A DNA stretch of 64,000 nucleotides from Butyrivibrio proteoclasticus (GTDB lineage: Bacteria; Bacillota; Clostridia; Lachnospirales; Lachnospiraceae): assembly GCF_900115735.1 (NCBI RefSeq), contig NZ_FOXO01000003.1:124001-188000 (forward strand). The letters run 5' to 3'. The notes beneath the pieces were generated by a model. That model had not been told where the DNA came from. It did not search any database and saw only the letters and a program-made list of their open reading frames with translations. A program made the position numbers and the translations under genes. Shown in pieces: positions 25,963-35,494 of this stretch (within the stretch, counting starts at the first letter, position 1; each line of letters opens with the position of its first letter).

Positions 25963-28461
25963 CTATTTCTGTACTTCGAACGAAATAGCCGCATCCGGTT
26001 CAAGAGGCTTACTGAAATAATACCCTTGAATAGTATCAGCTCCGTACTTGCGAAGCTTTTCATACTGCCATTCATACTCTACTCCCTCTATTGTTATAGT
26101 CTTGCCCATATCATGAACAAGTTTGATAACATCCTCAATGAAGCTGTCCTTACCATCAATCAGATATGCGTCAACCAAAGACTTATCCAGCTTTATATCA
26201 TCTACCGGAACATAGATAAGATAAGCAAGTGATGAATAGCCGGTTCCGAAATCATCGAGAAGAGTTTTAATTCCCAGTCTCTTCAGACCTTCGAACAGGT
26301 CGTCAGTCTGTATTGAGTTTTCCAAAAGAAGACTCTCGGTAATCTCGATCTGAAGGTACTTTGGATCTACATCATAGATATCCAATAGTTCTTTTAAAAA
26401 AGAAACATATCCAATATCATGTATCTGCTTACTTGAGAAGTTAATTGATACAGGATATAGCTTTTTCCCCTGTGCCATCCATTCAGATAACTGTTTAACT
26501 ACCATAAGCGTGACATGTCTGCCAAGCCTTGTGATCCACCCGCTCTTTTCAACCACAGGGATAAAAAGATTTGGTTCATATGAGCCATCTTTCATTCTGA
26601 TGAGCGCTTCAAAGCCCACAAGTTCCTTCGCCTTGGCTGAAACCTTTGGCTGGTATTTCATATAAAAGCCGTCTTTTTCAATGGCCTTTATAAACTGCGT
26701 CTTTATTTTTTCCTCGTTGTTTACCTTATCTTTCATCACGTCAGCATATACGAATATCATGCCTCTTCCGCGTTCTTTTGCTTCATACATTGCAATCTCA
26801 GCATTTATAATATGCTGCTCGGGATATGAAAGGCCATCCGAATTGGAAATACCCATGCTGGCTGAAAGAACAATATTTATCCCGTTTGAGGTAAAAGACT
26901 GTGAAAAGAGCTTTTTCAGATCACATATCTTTTTAGAATTCTCATCAAGCCTTTCTGAAGGACAATAGATCAAAAATTCATCACCGCCATACCTTCCCAG
27001 AGTCATTCCGTTGGAGTGACAAAAACTCTGCAGATGATCAGCTATAGTTTTAAGAATTTTGTCTCCTGCTTCATGTCCATAGTTTTCATTAACATCTTTA
27101 AAGCCATCTATATCAAGCATTATTATCGAATAGACCTGATTCATTGTCACATTGTCATTGAGGTACTCAACCATAGCTCGCCTGTTAAATATATCAAGGA
27201 ACTCGTCGTGCTGGGCCTGATACTGCAATTTGTAACGGGAATTTTCTATTTCCTCTTTTGAATCTCTAAGCGCCTCATTTACTTTTTTCTCATTTTTAAG
27301 AGCCGCATACATTGCAGCGATAAATAGTACCATTGATGAGATCATCAGCAATGCTACCGGAAGTATTTCACTATAGTTATCAAAAAAAGTCGTAGGTCTG
27401 TCTATATATATTGTGTTTTTTGGCAGATTATCTATAGAGATTCCATACTCCATAACAAGAGGATAATTGTATTCATTCCTGCTTGGAGTATCCAGGATCA
27501 AACTATACTCAGAAATCTCTACATCATGATTCAAAACATCGCACATTATCTGCGCAGCATTTTTTGTCTGAACCTCAAAATCCATAAAGGTTCCGCCCAA
27601 AACTCCCGCGTCTCTTCCTCCGGAATAATTTCTGAATATAGGAACAGTCACATTATTGACAATAGTTCTTGTTCTGTTGAGCATAGAATAACTGTTTCCG
27701 TACTTGTCATTATAACAAGTCATATAAAACAATATTGAGTTTTTAGGCAGATTCTGGAGACTTCGTATGAGCTCCTCCTGCGAAAGTGTGGAACTGTCTA
27801 TATCTATAAAAGTATAATCAGGATACTTATCAGCTAATGAGTAAAATATATTCATATCTGCTGTTCCCGCCGCAGATTCATCATGAAGAGCAACGAGAGT
27901 TTTTCTGTCAGGAAGGCTTTTCGTTGCAGTTTCCATAGTCTCCTGCAGATAGTCTTTTTCATAAAATCCAGCTGCCATAGGATTGCGGCTTGCCTCCTTG
28001 GCAAGCTGCAGATCATTTATTCCATAAAACACCAAAGGCATTCCGTTAAAGAGTTCCGTTTGATACCTAAGCGCAAACTTAAGGGCATCATCATCACCTA
28101 TAAGAACACCCTCATATGTTTTATCCCTGAGGAACCTATCCTTGAAGTAATCATGAAAAGTCTCAATATCTTGCGCGGTGCCAAATTTCTTTGTATTCAT
28201 ATAAACCGTGTCAAATTCTATTCCATTGGGATATAACCCCTCTTTAAGGCCTATTTCCTGATCTTCAAATGTAAAATACGTAGGTTCGTAAGAACTAAGA
28301 ACTAACACCTTATGCTTTACTTCTGAAGGAATCTGCGACAGACGACTGACTGCACTTTGCTGCATATGTTGTCCGAGCATACCAAAAGCTGCAATAAGGC
28401 AAACCACTCCCATTGCAGCTAATATATACCTTAAATAAAAAAGATAGTTCCTTCTTTTCAT
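25963..28461 (-). CDS. Membrane receptor with GGDEF and EAL domains
   Basis: An 832-residue c-di-GMP enzyme. A signal-anchor (about 10-30) precedes an extracytoplasmic domain (about 50-340) resembling an ABC-type sugar/TrpX-like binding protein (VLVLSSYEP, VLIGDDDALKFAL, LVFYGINDL). A transmembrane helix near 370-390 leads to a GGDEF domain with intact RYGGDEF and an EAL domain with FEALIRM, INFSSKQ, IEITESL, LLDDFGTGYSS, IKLDKS, IEGVEY and QGYYFSKP. Both catalytic signatures are kept, so it may synthesise or degrade c-di-GMP depending on the bound ligand. The ligand is unknown. Confidence 0.88.
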   Translation of the reverse strand: MKRRNYLFYLRYILAAMGVVCLIAAFGMLGQHMQQSAVSRLSQIPSEVKHKVLVLSSYEPTYFTFEDQEIGLKEGLYPNGIEFDTVYMNTKKFGTAQDIETFHDYFKDRFLRDKTYEGVLIGDDDALKFALRYQTELFNGMPLVFYGINDLQLAKEASRNPMAAGFYEKDYLQETMETATKSLPDRKTLVALHDESAAGTADMNIFYSLADKYPDYTFIDIDSSTLSQEELIRSLQNLPKNSILFYMTCYNDKYGNSYSMLNRTRTIVNNVTVPIFRNYSGGRDAGVLGGTFMDFEVQTKNAAQIMCDVLNHDVEISEYSLILDTPSRNEYNYPLVMEYGISIDNLPKNTIYIDRPTTFFDNYSEILPVALLMISSMVLFIAAMYAALKNEKKVNEALRDSKEEIENSRYKLQYQAQHDEFLDIFNRRAMVEYLNDNVTMNQVYSIIMLDIDGFKDVNENYGHEAGDKILKTIADHLQSFCHSNGMTLGRYGGDEFLIYCPSERLDENSKKICDLKKLFSQSFTSNGINIVLSASMGISNSDGLSYPEQHIINAEIAMYEAKERGRGMIFVYADVMKDKVNNEEKIKTQFIKAIEKDGFYMKYQPKVSAKAKELVGFEALIRMKDGSYEPNLFIPVVEKSGWITRLGRHVTLMVVKQLSEWMAQGKKLYPVSINFSSKQIHDIGYVSFLKELLDIYDVDPKYLQIEITESLLLENSIQTDDLFEGLKRLGIKTLLDDFGTGYSSLAYLIYVPVDDIKLDKSLVDAYLIDGKDSFIEDVIKLVHDMGKTITIEGVEYEWQYEKLRKYGADTIQGYYFSKPLEPDAAISFEVQK

Positions 28462-28570
28462 GCGGTTTTTCCTAAAAATGCTATCGAAAAAGTGACTATC
28501 TTAATTATATTTCTATTCATTATCAAATTGAATTAAAATTGTATAAAATCTTGAATACAGAATTATTGGA

Positions 28571-29911
28571 TCACGCAACAACCTTGTGGATCCAGTTTCC
28601 ACGCCTGAATCTTATGGTAAAAATAACACCTCTTATAGCCCAGTCAGCAAACATTCCGATCCACACGCCAATAGCACCAACTCCCACAACTCTGATAAGG
28701 AATGTAGCAAGTGTTACTCTGCAAAGCCACATGGTAAGTGTTGCAACTATCATGGAAAACTTAACATCCCCCGCAGCTCTTAAAGCATATGGGATAACAA
28801 AGGATGGTGACCACAAAATAGGCTTGGCGATCGTGATCCATCCAAGCATGTATATACAAAGACTTGCGCTTTCAGGAGTCATACCAGCCAGGTAAGTCAC
28901 AGGTCTTGCGATCGCATAAGCAAAAAGACAGCTACTCAAAATAGCTATGTAGCCCCAAAGGATCATCTTCTTGGTATAGTAAACAGCCTCATCTTTCCTG
29001 CCTGCACCAAGACACTGGCCAACTATCGTCATAAGTCCTATTCCTACGCCTATTCCGGCAACACCATTTACATTTTCAAATATATTGGTCATAGACTGAG
29101 CTGCAATAGCTGTTGTTCCCAAAATAGATACAGAAGACTGGATTGCCAGCTTACCAAACTGGAACATAGAATTTTCAATGCCATTAGGGATTCCCATCGC
29201 GAGAACTCTGTGAATCTTGTCTTTATCAGGTCTGATTGACAGATAATCCCGTATGCTTATCTCAAGCTCTTTATTCCTTAGATATATCAAAAGAACTACG
29301 GCTGAAAAAATTCTTGATAACAAAGTAGCAAGGGCTGCACCATATACGCCAAGTCCAAAGCCCCAGATAAGAAGTGCATTACCTGTTACATTAAGAATGT
29401 TGGATACTATAGCCACATTCATCGGAAGTCTGCTATTGGCCTGTGCCCTGAATATTGCACTTCCTGCAGCTGCCAAAGCAACACCCGGATAAGACAAAAT
29501 GGTAAGGAAGAAATAAATACCTGCTGCTTCCATTACATCTGCCTCAACAGTTCCAAATATTAGTTTTAACAGCTGCATTCTGAAGATAAGGCCCAGTACC
29601 ATCAAAAGTACCGAAATAAAGGTAGATACTAAGATGACCTGTCTTGCAGCTTCTGAAGCTCTTTTTATATCCTTCTGTCCAATATATGTGGAGCATATTA
29701 TTACACCACCTGTAGCCATGGCATTAAAAGCCTGCACCACCAGATTGTTGATGGAGTCTACAAGTGAAACTCCCGAAAGAGCTGCCGCTCCCACGTTACT
29801 GACCATCATGGAATCAGCCATTCCCATAAGGGAGTTTAAGAATTGTTCAGCTATAATAGGAATCAGCAACAGAAGAAGCTTTCTGTTGCTGAACATATGG
29901 TTATTATTCAT
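28571..29911 (-). CDS. MATE family efflux transporter
   Basis: A 446-residue MATE-family drug/sodium antiporter with twelve predicted membrane spans. The start MNNNHMFSNRKLLLLLIPII is typical, and the family FLNSLMGMADSMMVSNVG segment follows. I set the start at 29911, where AGAGG lies six bases upstream. The frame stays open for 31 further codons (to 30004), but those codons fall in the structured repeat element B and read as arginine-rich nonsense, so an upstream start should be treated as an annotation artefact. The substrate is unknown. Confidence 0.88.
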   Translation of the reverse strand: MNNNHMFSNRKLLLLLIPIIAEQFLNSLMGMADSMMVSNVGAAALSGVSLVDSINNLVVQAFNAMATGGVIICSTYIGQKDIKRASEAARQVILVSTFISVLLMVLGLIFRMQLLKLIFGTVEADVMEAAGIYFFLTILSYPGVALAAAGSAIFRAQANSRLPMNVAIVSNILNVTGNALLIWGFGLGVYGAALATLLSRIFSAVVLLIYLRNKELEISIRDYLSIRPDKDKIHRVLAMGIPNGIENSMFQFGKLAIQSSVSILGTTAIAAQSMTNIFENVNGVAGIGVGIGLMTIVGQCLGAGRKDEAVYYTKKMILWGYIAILSSCLFAYAIARPVTYLAGMTPESASLCIYMLGWITIAKPILWSPSFVIPYALRAAGDVKFSMIVATLTMWLCRVTLATFLIRVVGVGAIGVWIGMFADWAIRGVIFTIRFRRGNWIHKVVA

Positions 29912-29931
29912 GTTATTCCTCTTAAAAAAAC

Positions 29932-30110
29932 GCGATCCTACGGACTTCGCTATCGCTCGCGATATACGGATTGCTCCGCTTCGCTTTCGCAATCCTACGG
30001 ACATGAGGAATCCGCACTATCGTGCTGCTTCCTCATGTCCGTTCAGTCTTCAAAGTAATACAATGCTTTGTGCAAGCACAGCATTGTATTACTTTGAATC
30101 CTTATATCGC
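29932..30110 (-). repeat. Multi-hairpin intergenic element B
   Basis: This fills the gap between the argS stop and the MATE ribosome binding site. On the minus strand, in order: a 19-bp hairpin (30080-30098 with 30049-30067) whose loop contains GTGCTTGCAC; a 12-bp hairpin (30029-30040 with 29999-30010) enclosing an inner CAC/GTG pair; GGATTGC/GCAATCC around a GCGAAAGCGAAGC-rich loop; and TATCGC-GA-GCGATA. The octamer CCTACGGA (plus strand) occurs twice, near 29937 and 29993. A 5-bp GCGAT/ATCGC pairing may close the whole. The layout matches elements A and C. Confidence 0.65.
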
Positions 30111-31880
30111 TCACATGCGCTCAGGCGCGTCGAATCCTAAAAGATCGATACCTGTTTCGAGGACCTTAAGGGTAATAACAAGAAGTGCGATGTAGCTTTC
30201 CTTCTTGTTCTCATCTGTTTCAGCAAGGATCTTTGTTCCATGGTAGAAACTGTTAAATGCATTTGAAAGATCATAAATATATGCACAGATTCTGTTTGGA
30301 GCAAGGTCCCTTGCAGCACTTTCAGCTGCATCAGCAAATCTTGTAAGCTGAAGCATGAGATTCTTCATATCATCACTGTCAGGCTTATCAAGCTTCGCTT
30401 CCTTAGCACTCTTTCCTTCTGCCTCGTACTTCTTAAGAATAGACTTGATACGAACGATAGTGTAAAGGATATATGGGCCTGTATCTCCTTCAAATGAAGT
30501 AAACTTCTCAACATCAAAAATATAATCCTTGGATGGCTGGTTAGAAAGATCGCCATACTTGATTGCTGAAAGAGCAACCTTGTGAGCTGTATCACGGGCT
30601 TCCTCATCAGAAACATCAAGGTTTCCTTCCTTGATCCTTGTGTACATCTTCTCATCAATCTCAGCTATGAGATTTTCAAGACGCATAACTCCGCCATCTC
30701 TTGTCTTAAATGGCTTGCCATCGCTTCCATTCATAGTACCAAAGCCTACAAAGTGAAGCTCTGTCTCAGGCATAACAAGCTTGGTCTTTCTCGCACAACG
30801 GAATACCTGCTCAAAATAGAGTTCCTGTCTCTTATCAACCACATAGATAAGTCCCTGCGGATGGAACTCTTCCATACGCTGCTTGATAGTAGCAAGGTCG
30901 GTTGTATTGTAAAGAGAAGCTCCATCAGACTTAAGGATCATGCATGGTGGGATTTCTTTTGTATCAGTCTCTTTTGCAACATCAACCACAAGTGCCCCCT
31001 GGCTGAGGTACGCATACTCGTGTTGCTTCATGTATTCTACCATTCCCGGGATAACGTCATGAACATCAGACTCACCTCTCCAGAGATCAAAGTTCACATT
31101 AAGTTTTTTATAGTTCTGTTTTAAATCGGCAACAGATACGTTCAAAATGTGATGCCAAAGAGCTCTGTATGGCTTATAGCCGTCCTGCAAAAGCTTTGTC
31201 GCCTCCATAGCCGCAGCCTTAAATGCCTCATCCTCTTTTGACTTCTTGCTGGCTGCAGGATATATCTCTTCAAGTTCACTGACAGTGAATGGAGGTTCCT
31301 TCGGATATGTTCCTTCATAATCAGGGTCAAAATAGCAAAGATCAGGTTTTCTCTCCTTGAGACCTGTGATAACAAGTCCCATCTGAAGTCCCCAGTCACC
31401 AAGGTGAATATCGCCTATTACCTTGTAACTGTTGTATTTCAAGATTCTCTTTATACTCTCACCAATAACTGCTGAACGAAGGTGTCCTACGTGAAGAGGC
31501 TTTGCAACGTTTGGTCCGCCGTAATCAAGCATAAATGTAGGCTCATGTCCCGGAAGAGTTACTCCCATGTGCTTCTCATGGAGCATTCTTACAATGTATC
31601 CTCTTACAAAATCTCCACTTACAGTAATATTAAGAAAGCCCGGTTTAACAGACTCTACTTTTTCAAACATCTCATTGTCCTGGAGCTTTTCGGCTACAGC
31701 ATCAGAGATCATAAAAGGAGCCTTGCCATATTTTTTAGCACCGGCCATTGCACCATTACATTGGTATTCGCACAGATCAGGTCTGTTTGATATAGTTACC
31801 TTTCCAAGTTCCCTGTCATATCCTGCTGCTTCAAAAGCATCAGAAACTTCTTTTGATATGAGTTCAAGTACTTTTTCCAA
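30111..31880 (-). CDS. argS: Arginyl-tRNA synthetase
   Basis: A 589-residue class I synthetase charging tRNA-Arg. The HIGH-type motif is HVGHLRSAVIGES near residue 118, after the additional N-terminal domain typical of ArgRS. DGKPFKTRDGGVMRL replaces KMSKS as in the family, and the C-terminal anticodon domain ends with GFDAPERM. The start codon appears to be TTG at 31880 (TTG GAA AAA GTA) with AAGGGTAAG just upstream; no suitable ATG exists nearby. The length is normal. It is followed by the structured element B instead of a simple terminator. Confidence 0.95.
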   Translation of the reverse strand: MEKVLELISKEVSDAFEAAGYDRELGKVTISNRPDLCEYQCNGAMAGAKKYGKAPFMISDAVAEKLQDNEMFEKVESVKPGFLNITVSGDFVRGYIVRMLHEKHMGVTLPGHEPTFMLDYGGPNVAKPLHVGHLRSAVIGESIKRILKYNSYKVIGDIHLGDWGLQMGLVITGLKERKPDLCYFDPDYEGTYPKEPPFTVSELEEIYPAASKKSKEDEAFKAAAMEATKLLQDGYKPYRALWHHILNVSVADLKQNYKKLNVNFDLWRGESDVHDVIPGMVEYMKQHEYAYLSQGALVVDVAKETDTKEIPPCMILKSDGASLYNTTDLATIKQRMEEFHPQGLIYVVDKRQELYFEQVFRCARKTKLVMPETELHFVGFGTMNGSDGKPFKTRDGGVMRLENLIAEIDEKMYTRIKEGNLDVSDEEARDTAHKVALSAIKYGDLSNQPSKDYIFDVEKFTSFEGDTGPYILYTIVRIKSILKKYEAEGKSAKEAKLDKPDSDDMKNLMLQLTRFADAAESAARDLAPNRICAYIYDLSNAFNSFYHGTKILAETDENKKESYIALLVITLKVLETGIDLLGFDAPERM

Positions 31881-31980
31881 AACTTACCCTTCTTTCTATA
31901 ATAAAAAATAATCACTACTTAAAATCAGACTAATGAATTTTAACAGAATAAAGCTGTTCTATCAATGGCAAATTAGCTGT

Positions 31981-32529
31981 CTACATTATCATAAAAATAT
32001 ACCAGATCAGTACTCCCCCTATAACTCTTAATGAGATCAGAACTATGTATATCCACATAACAACTTTTGCAAAAACATATTTGGGACTTTTAACCCTTGC
32101 CACAATCATAAGAATAAAACCTGCTATTCCACAAAGACCTCCCAGCGCAGGAACTCCCAAAATCCAAGCCGGTGACAAGTTCTGAATAATAAAAAAATAA
32201 AAATATACCCAGAAATGTGAAATCAATAATCCGGCAAGAGATAAAAAGCACAGTGTGCGGCTTGTATCCTTGTTTTTGTCCAAAGAAGCGTCCACCGTGC
32301 CGGCCGTATTGGGAATCGCAGTGTTATATCCCGTATATCCTGCCACTTTCTGCTGTGCCATAAGGCGCTGCATTTCGAGCATATGTTCCTGATCAGCAAT
32401 TTGCTTTTCTGTCAAAGGATCCAGAACAATACTGTTCTCATCATATTGCTTTTGAATAGGTTCGCCCGTTATCGGATCATGAAGCACCAGTGAATCCGGC
32501 AAGGCATTTTCATTTATTCCTGTATCCAT
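31981..32529 (-). CDS. Membrane protein of unknown function, downstream of queH
   Basis: A 182-residue protein with a soluble, acidic N-terminal 85 residues, including a possible helix rich in Met and Gln, followed by three hydrophobic segments (about 92-115, 120-142 and 155-180). The N-terminal part contains two PITGEPIQKQY/PLTEKQI-like stretches that may bind a partner. I do not recognise a family. It starts on the last base of queH (TAATG type overlap), so it is translated from the same mRNA. Confidence 0.6.
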   Translation of the reverse strand: MDTGINENALPDSLVLHDPITGEPIQKQYDENSIVLDPLTEKQIADQEHMLEMQRLMAQQKVAGYTGYNTAIPNTAGTVDASLDKNKDTSRTLCFLSLAGLLISHFWVYFYFFIIQNLSPAWILGVPALGGLCGIAGFILMIVARVKSPKYVFAKVVMWIYIVLISLRVIGGVLIWYIFMIM

Positions 32530-33218
32530 TATTCCCCATCTCTTTCACGTTTTTCCTGCTCCCTCTGAGCTTTTGAATAACTGCATCCACAAAAATCCTG
32601 TCTGTAAAGATCAAATTTATGAGACAACTCAATTGAACGCTTGTATCCGTTCTTCTTTTTAAAATCCGATGGTAAAAATCTGCTTCCGTTTTTTTGTGCC
32701 GCTTTTTCGCCCACTTCATTTAAAACATCCGCATTTTTCAAAGGACTGATCGTGAGCGTGGTAGTAAAATAGTCAAAGCCTTTTTCTTTTGCAATCCTTG
32801 CCGTTTCATCAAGTCGCAGTTCAAAGCACTTTCGGCATCTTTCACCGCCCTCTTTTAAATGCTCCATGCCTTTGGTAACTTCAAAAAAAGCTTTTGGATC
32901 ATAAAAGCCTTCCAGAATTTCAATCTTTCGGGCTTTATCGTCTGAATTCATCCCGTCAAAGTCCTTTTCCTCGACCTGTCTGTTATATTCAGCTATAAGT
33001 CTCTTTTCCTCAATAACGCGCTTGGAGTACTCACTCTCAGAAGTAATATTGGGATTATAGAAAAAAACAGTTATATCAAAAAACTCCCTTAAATACTCAA
33101 GGCAATATGAAGAACAGGGTGCACAGCAGGCATGTAATAAGAGCTTTGGATATTCATCATTTTTTTGAAAATCCTCTATTTTTTCTTCGAGTTCTTTTGA
33201 ATAATTTCTTTTGTTCAT
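32529..33218 (-). CDS. queH: Epoxyqueuosine reductase QueH
   Basis: A 229-residue DUF208/QueH protein, the iron-sulfur enzyme that reduces epoxyqueuosine to queuosine in tRNA when QueG is absent. The cysteine motifs are complete: LLHACCAPCSSYCLEYL near residue 28, CRKCFELRL around 135 and FCGCSYSK near the C terminus. TTTLTISPLKN matches the family core. It lies between aroE-aroK and a small membrane protein gene, with very short gaps, so the three form one transcript. Confidence 0.92.
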   Translation of the reverse strand: MNKRNYSKELEEKIEDFQKNDEYPKLLLHACCAPCSSYCLEYLREFFDITVFFYNPNITSESEYSKRVIEEKRLIAEYNRQVEEKDFDGMNSDDKARKIEILEGFYDPKAFFEVTKGMEHLKEGGERCRKCFELRLDETARIAKEKGFDYFTTTLTISPLKNADVLNEVGEKAAQKNGSRFLPSDFKKKNGYKRSIELSHKFDLYRQDFCGCSYSKAQREQEKRERDGE

Positions 33219-33221
33219 TCC

Positions 33222-34727
33222 TTAAAAGCCCAATTTATCTATTATTTCTCTGGTAATTTCCATTGGAGTCTTACCATCTGTATCAATTATCATATCAGCA
33301 ACATCTTCATATAATGATGCACGCATTTCAAGAAGCTCCTCAATCTTTGCGAGAGGATCCTCAGTTTTTAAGAGAGGTCTTTTATCATCATCTTTTACTC
33401 TCTCAAAAATTGTTTCAGGTTTTGCCCTTAAGTATACAACCTTTCCGATTTTTCTTAAAAGCTCTCTGTTTTCCTCTTTGACAGGTATTCCGCCTCCAAG
33501 AGAAATAACAAACTCTCTCCAGTGATCAGAATCTATAGCCTTCAAAAGGTCAGTTTCCATTTCTCTAAATGAAGTCTCGCCATCTGTCTCAAAGATCTCA
33601 TTTATAGTTCTTCCTTCAGTGTCTTCAATGACTTCATCTGTATCAATGAGTTCCAGCATCAGTTCTTCTGATAAAAGTTCTGAAACTGTACTCTTGCCAC
33701 TCCCCATAAAGCCCTCAAGTACAATGTTAGAAGCTCCAACCACTTCAAGCATCATAGATCTGTAGATTTCATCCGCCTGTTCTTTTGTTACCTTAATACC
33801 TTTGTCCTGATTCCAGAGTTCATAGGCATCAATTCCCTGATAGAGAAGCATTTTAAGTCCTGAAAATATCCTGGCGCCTGCATTAGCTGCAAGTTTCAAA
33901 AACTTCGTCTGAAGCGGCCTGTACACAAGATCCATTGCGGAAGATACTTTTTTATAAAACTCTTCATCCTCTATTACAGCGCTGTTAACGTCAGGAAAAA
34001 GCCCTACCGAAGTACACTGTATTGCAATAAAGCAATCTTCTGCTTCCAAAACCTGCCGGTAATCCTCAAGACGCATAGGTACAACTTTTTTGTCACTATA
34101 ATCTTTTACTTCATCATCCTTTTGGCCCGATGCTGCACACATCTTTTGGCAATCCTTTGCACTCATGCCATCATCAGCGCATTTTTCATCACCCTCAAAA
34201 TTTAAAAGGGCCAAATTCACTTCGTCTGCCACGTCTACAGCCTTTTCAAAGGTCCTGTTCAGGACATAGACTTTTTTGGCACCTTTATTGGCACACAAAA
34301 AGGCTGTAGGTCTTGCAACACCTCCAGCTCCAAGGATAACTACCGTTTGCTCTTTTAGCTCTATCCCTTCATCCTTCATAGCATGATAGAGGCCTGTCAT
34401 GTCCGTATTATATCCCTTGAAGCCACCATTTTCCGTTCTTACCAGTGTATTGACAGCACCAATAGCCTTTGCCAGAGGATCTACATCTTCAAGGAAAGGA
34501 ATAACTGCCGTTTTATAAGGAATTGTGACATTCATCCCATGAATATCAAGGGCCAAAGCTCCGTTTATAGCGCTCTTAAGTTCTTTTTCCTTAACTTCAA
34601 AGGGAACATACACCATGTTTATCCCTGTCATTGAAGCAAGTGAATTATGTATCAGCGGTGACATTGTATGTTTTACAGGATTACCAATGAGTCCGCATGT
34701 TCTTGTATATCCATCTGTATAGTTCAT
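33222..34727 (-). CDS. aroE-aroK: Bifunctional shikimate dehydrogenase / shikimate kinase
   Basis: A 501-residue fusion of two consecutive enzymes of the shikimate pathway. Residues about 8-305 are AroE: GLIGNPVKHTMSPLIHN, NVTIPYKTAV with the catalytic Lys, VNTLVRTENGGFKGYNTD and the NADP loop LGAGGVAR. An insertion of about 35 residues near 195-230, rich in Cys, Lys and Asp, interrupts the dehydrogenase half and is unusual. Residues about 335-501 are AroK: GFMGSGKST Walker A, DTDEVIE, SFREMETD and LGGGIP. The ATG at 34727 has GGGGTGAG upstream. The fusion would pass shikimate directly to its kinase. Confidence 0.93.
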   Translation of the reverse strand: MNYTDGYTRTCGLIGNPVKHTMSPLIHNSLASMTGINMVYVPFEVKEKELKSAINGALALDIHGMNVTIPYKTAVIPFLEDVDPLAKAIGAVNTLVRTENGGFKGYNTDMTGLYHAMKDEGIELKEQTVVILGAGGVARPTAFLCANKGAKKVYVLNRTFEKAVDVADEVNLALLNFEGDEKCADDGMSAKDCQKMCAASGQKDDEVKDYSDKKVVPMRLEDYRQVLEAEDCFIAIQCTSVGLFPDVNSAVIEDEEFYKKVSSAMDLVYRPLQTKFLKLAANAGARIFSGLKMLLYQGIDAYELWNQDKGIKVTKEQADEIYRSMMLEVVGASNIVLEGFMGSGKSTVSELLSEELMLELIDTDEVIEDTEGRTINEIFETDGETSFREMETDLLKAIDSDHWREFVISLGGGIPVKEENRELLRKIGKVVYLRAKPETIFERVKDDDKRPLLKTEDPLAKIEELLEMRASLYEDVADMIIDTDGKTPMEITREIIDKLGF

Positions 34728-34828
34728 AATTCTCACCCCGCGCTGTTATCTTATTCAGTAAATTTTACCTTCAAATCACTTGTAACGCAAGGGAGTCCCA
34801 TCCCCATTCCGATGACTTTTTTGCCACA

Positions 34829-34873
34829 CAAAAAGAAGCTGTGAAAAAATGAGAAATCATTTTTTCCAGCTCC
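34829..34873 (-). terminator. Intrinsic terminator before aroE-aroK
   Basis: Read on the minus strand, GGAGCTGGAAAAAATGA pairs with TCATTTTTTCACAGCTTC with one bulge around loop TTTC, followed by TTTTTG. It ends the transcript of the small gene at 34893-35318. Confidence 0.8.
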
Positions 34874-34892
34874 CTTTAATAGTCAAAATATA

Positions 34893-35318
34893 TCAATTAA
34901 GTTTAATAACAAGTCCGTCTCCTGTGTCTGTAATAACATTGGCAGCCTTGCCGGTCATATCCTTGTTTCCTACAAAATACTGGTATTCATGAAGGATATG
35001 ATCCTTTTTCATTCCTGAAATTGCCTGTTTCATATCATTTGATGCAATTCCATCTACACCGAAGAGATCAACAGAAATGCCATCGAATACTCCCAAAGAA
35101 ATAGCTACATTTTCAATAGAAGCATTATCCCTCTTTGGAACCTCAACAGTAAGATCCATCTTTTTAGATTCTTGCTTGTTGGAGTTTTCACGATCTACAC
35201 TTGTATCCTGAGATTCTTGTATGGGGGCAGGGGCAATCTGCGAGTTCTTATCACTTGCGGATGGGATATTATATGCATTATAACCTGAAAGGCCACTATT
35301 TAATCTATTTAATGCCAT
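34893..35318 (-). CDS. Small protein of unknown function
   Basis: A 141-residue soluble protein with a low-complexity Asn/Ser/Gln-rich N-terminal half (residues 1-55) and a compact C-terminal half (about 60-141) containing DLTVEVPKRD, GISVDLFGVDG and VITDTGDGLVIKLN. No signal peptide or membrane span. I do not recognise it. The start at 35318 is chosen for AAGGAGG nine bases upstream. It is monocistronic, followed by a strong terminator. Confidence 0.6.
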   Translation of the reverse strand: MALNRLNSGLSGYNAYNIPSASDKNSQIAPAPIQESQDTSVDRENSNKQESKKMDLTVEVPKRDNASIENVAISLGVFDGISVDLFGVDGIASNDMKQAISGMKKDHILHEYQYFVGNKDMTGKAANVITDTGDGLVIKLN

Positions 35319-35494
35319 AACGTCCTGCCTCCTTTCCTGCAATCATTCCCACAATAACTTTCCATAAAGAATATCGGATACTTTGAAAAATCTCTTAATA
35401 CCATTATATGAGAATAATGTGCAATTTTAGGCGGTCAGAACGTTATTTAAGATTAATTTAATTCTTTTAATAATTTATAAATAAATTGCCGTTT

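Noticed and set aside
29912..30004. 31-codon N-terminal extension of the MATE transporter
   Set aside because: It runs into the structured repeat element, has no ribosome binding site and reads as arginine-rich non-family sequence. A good SD precedes the ATG at 29911.
31881..31980. T-box or other riboswitch upstream of argS
   Set aside because: Only about 100 bp of AT-rich sequence without the T-box core or an antiterminator; no conserved motif seen. The short cysS upstream gap also excludes one there.
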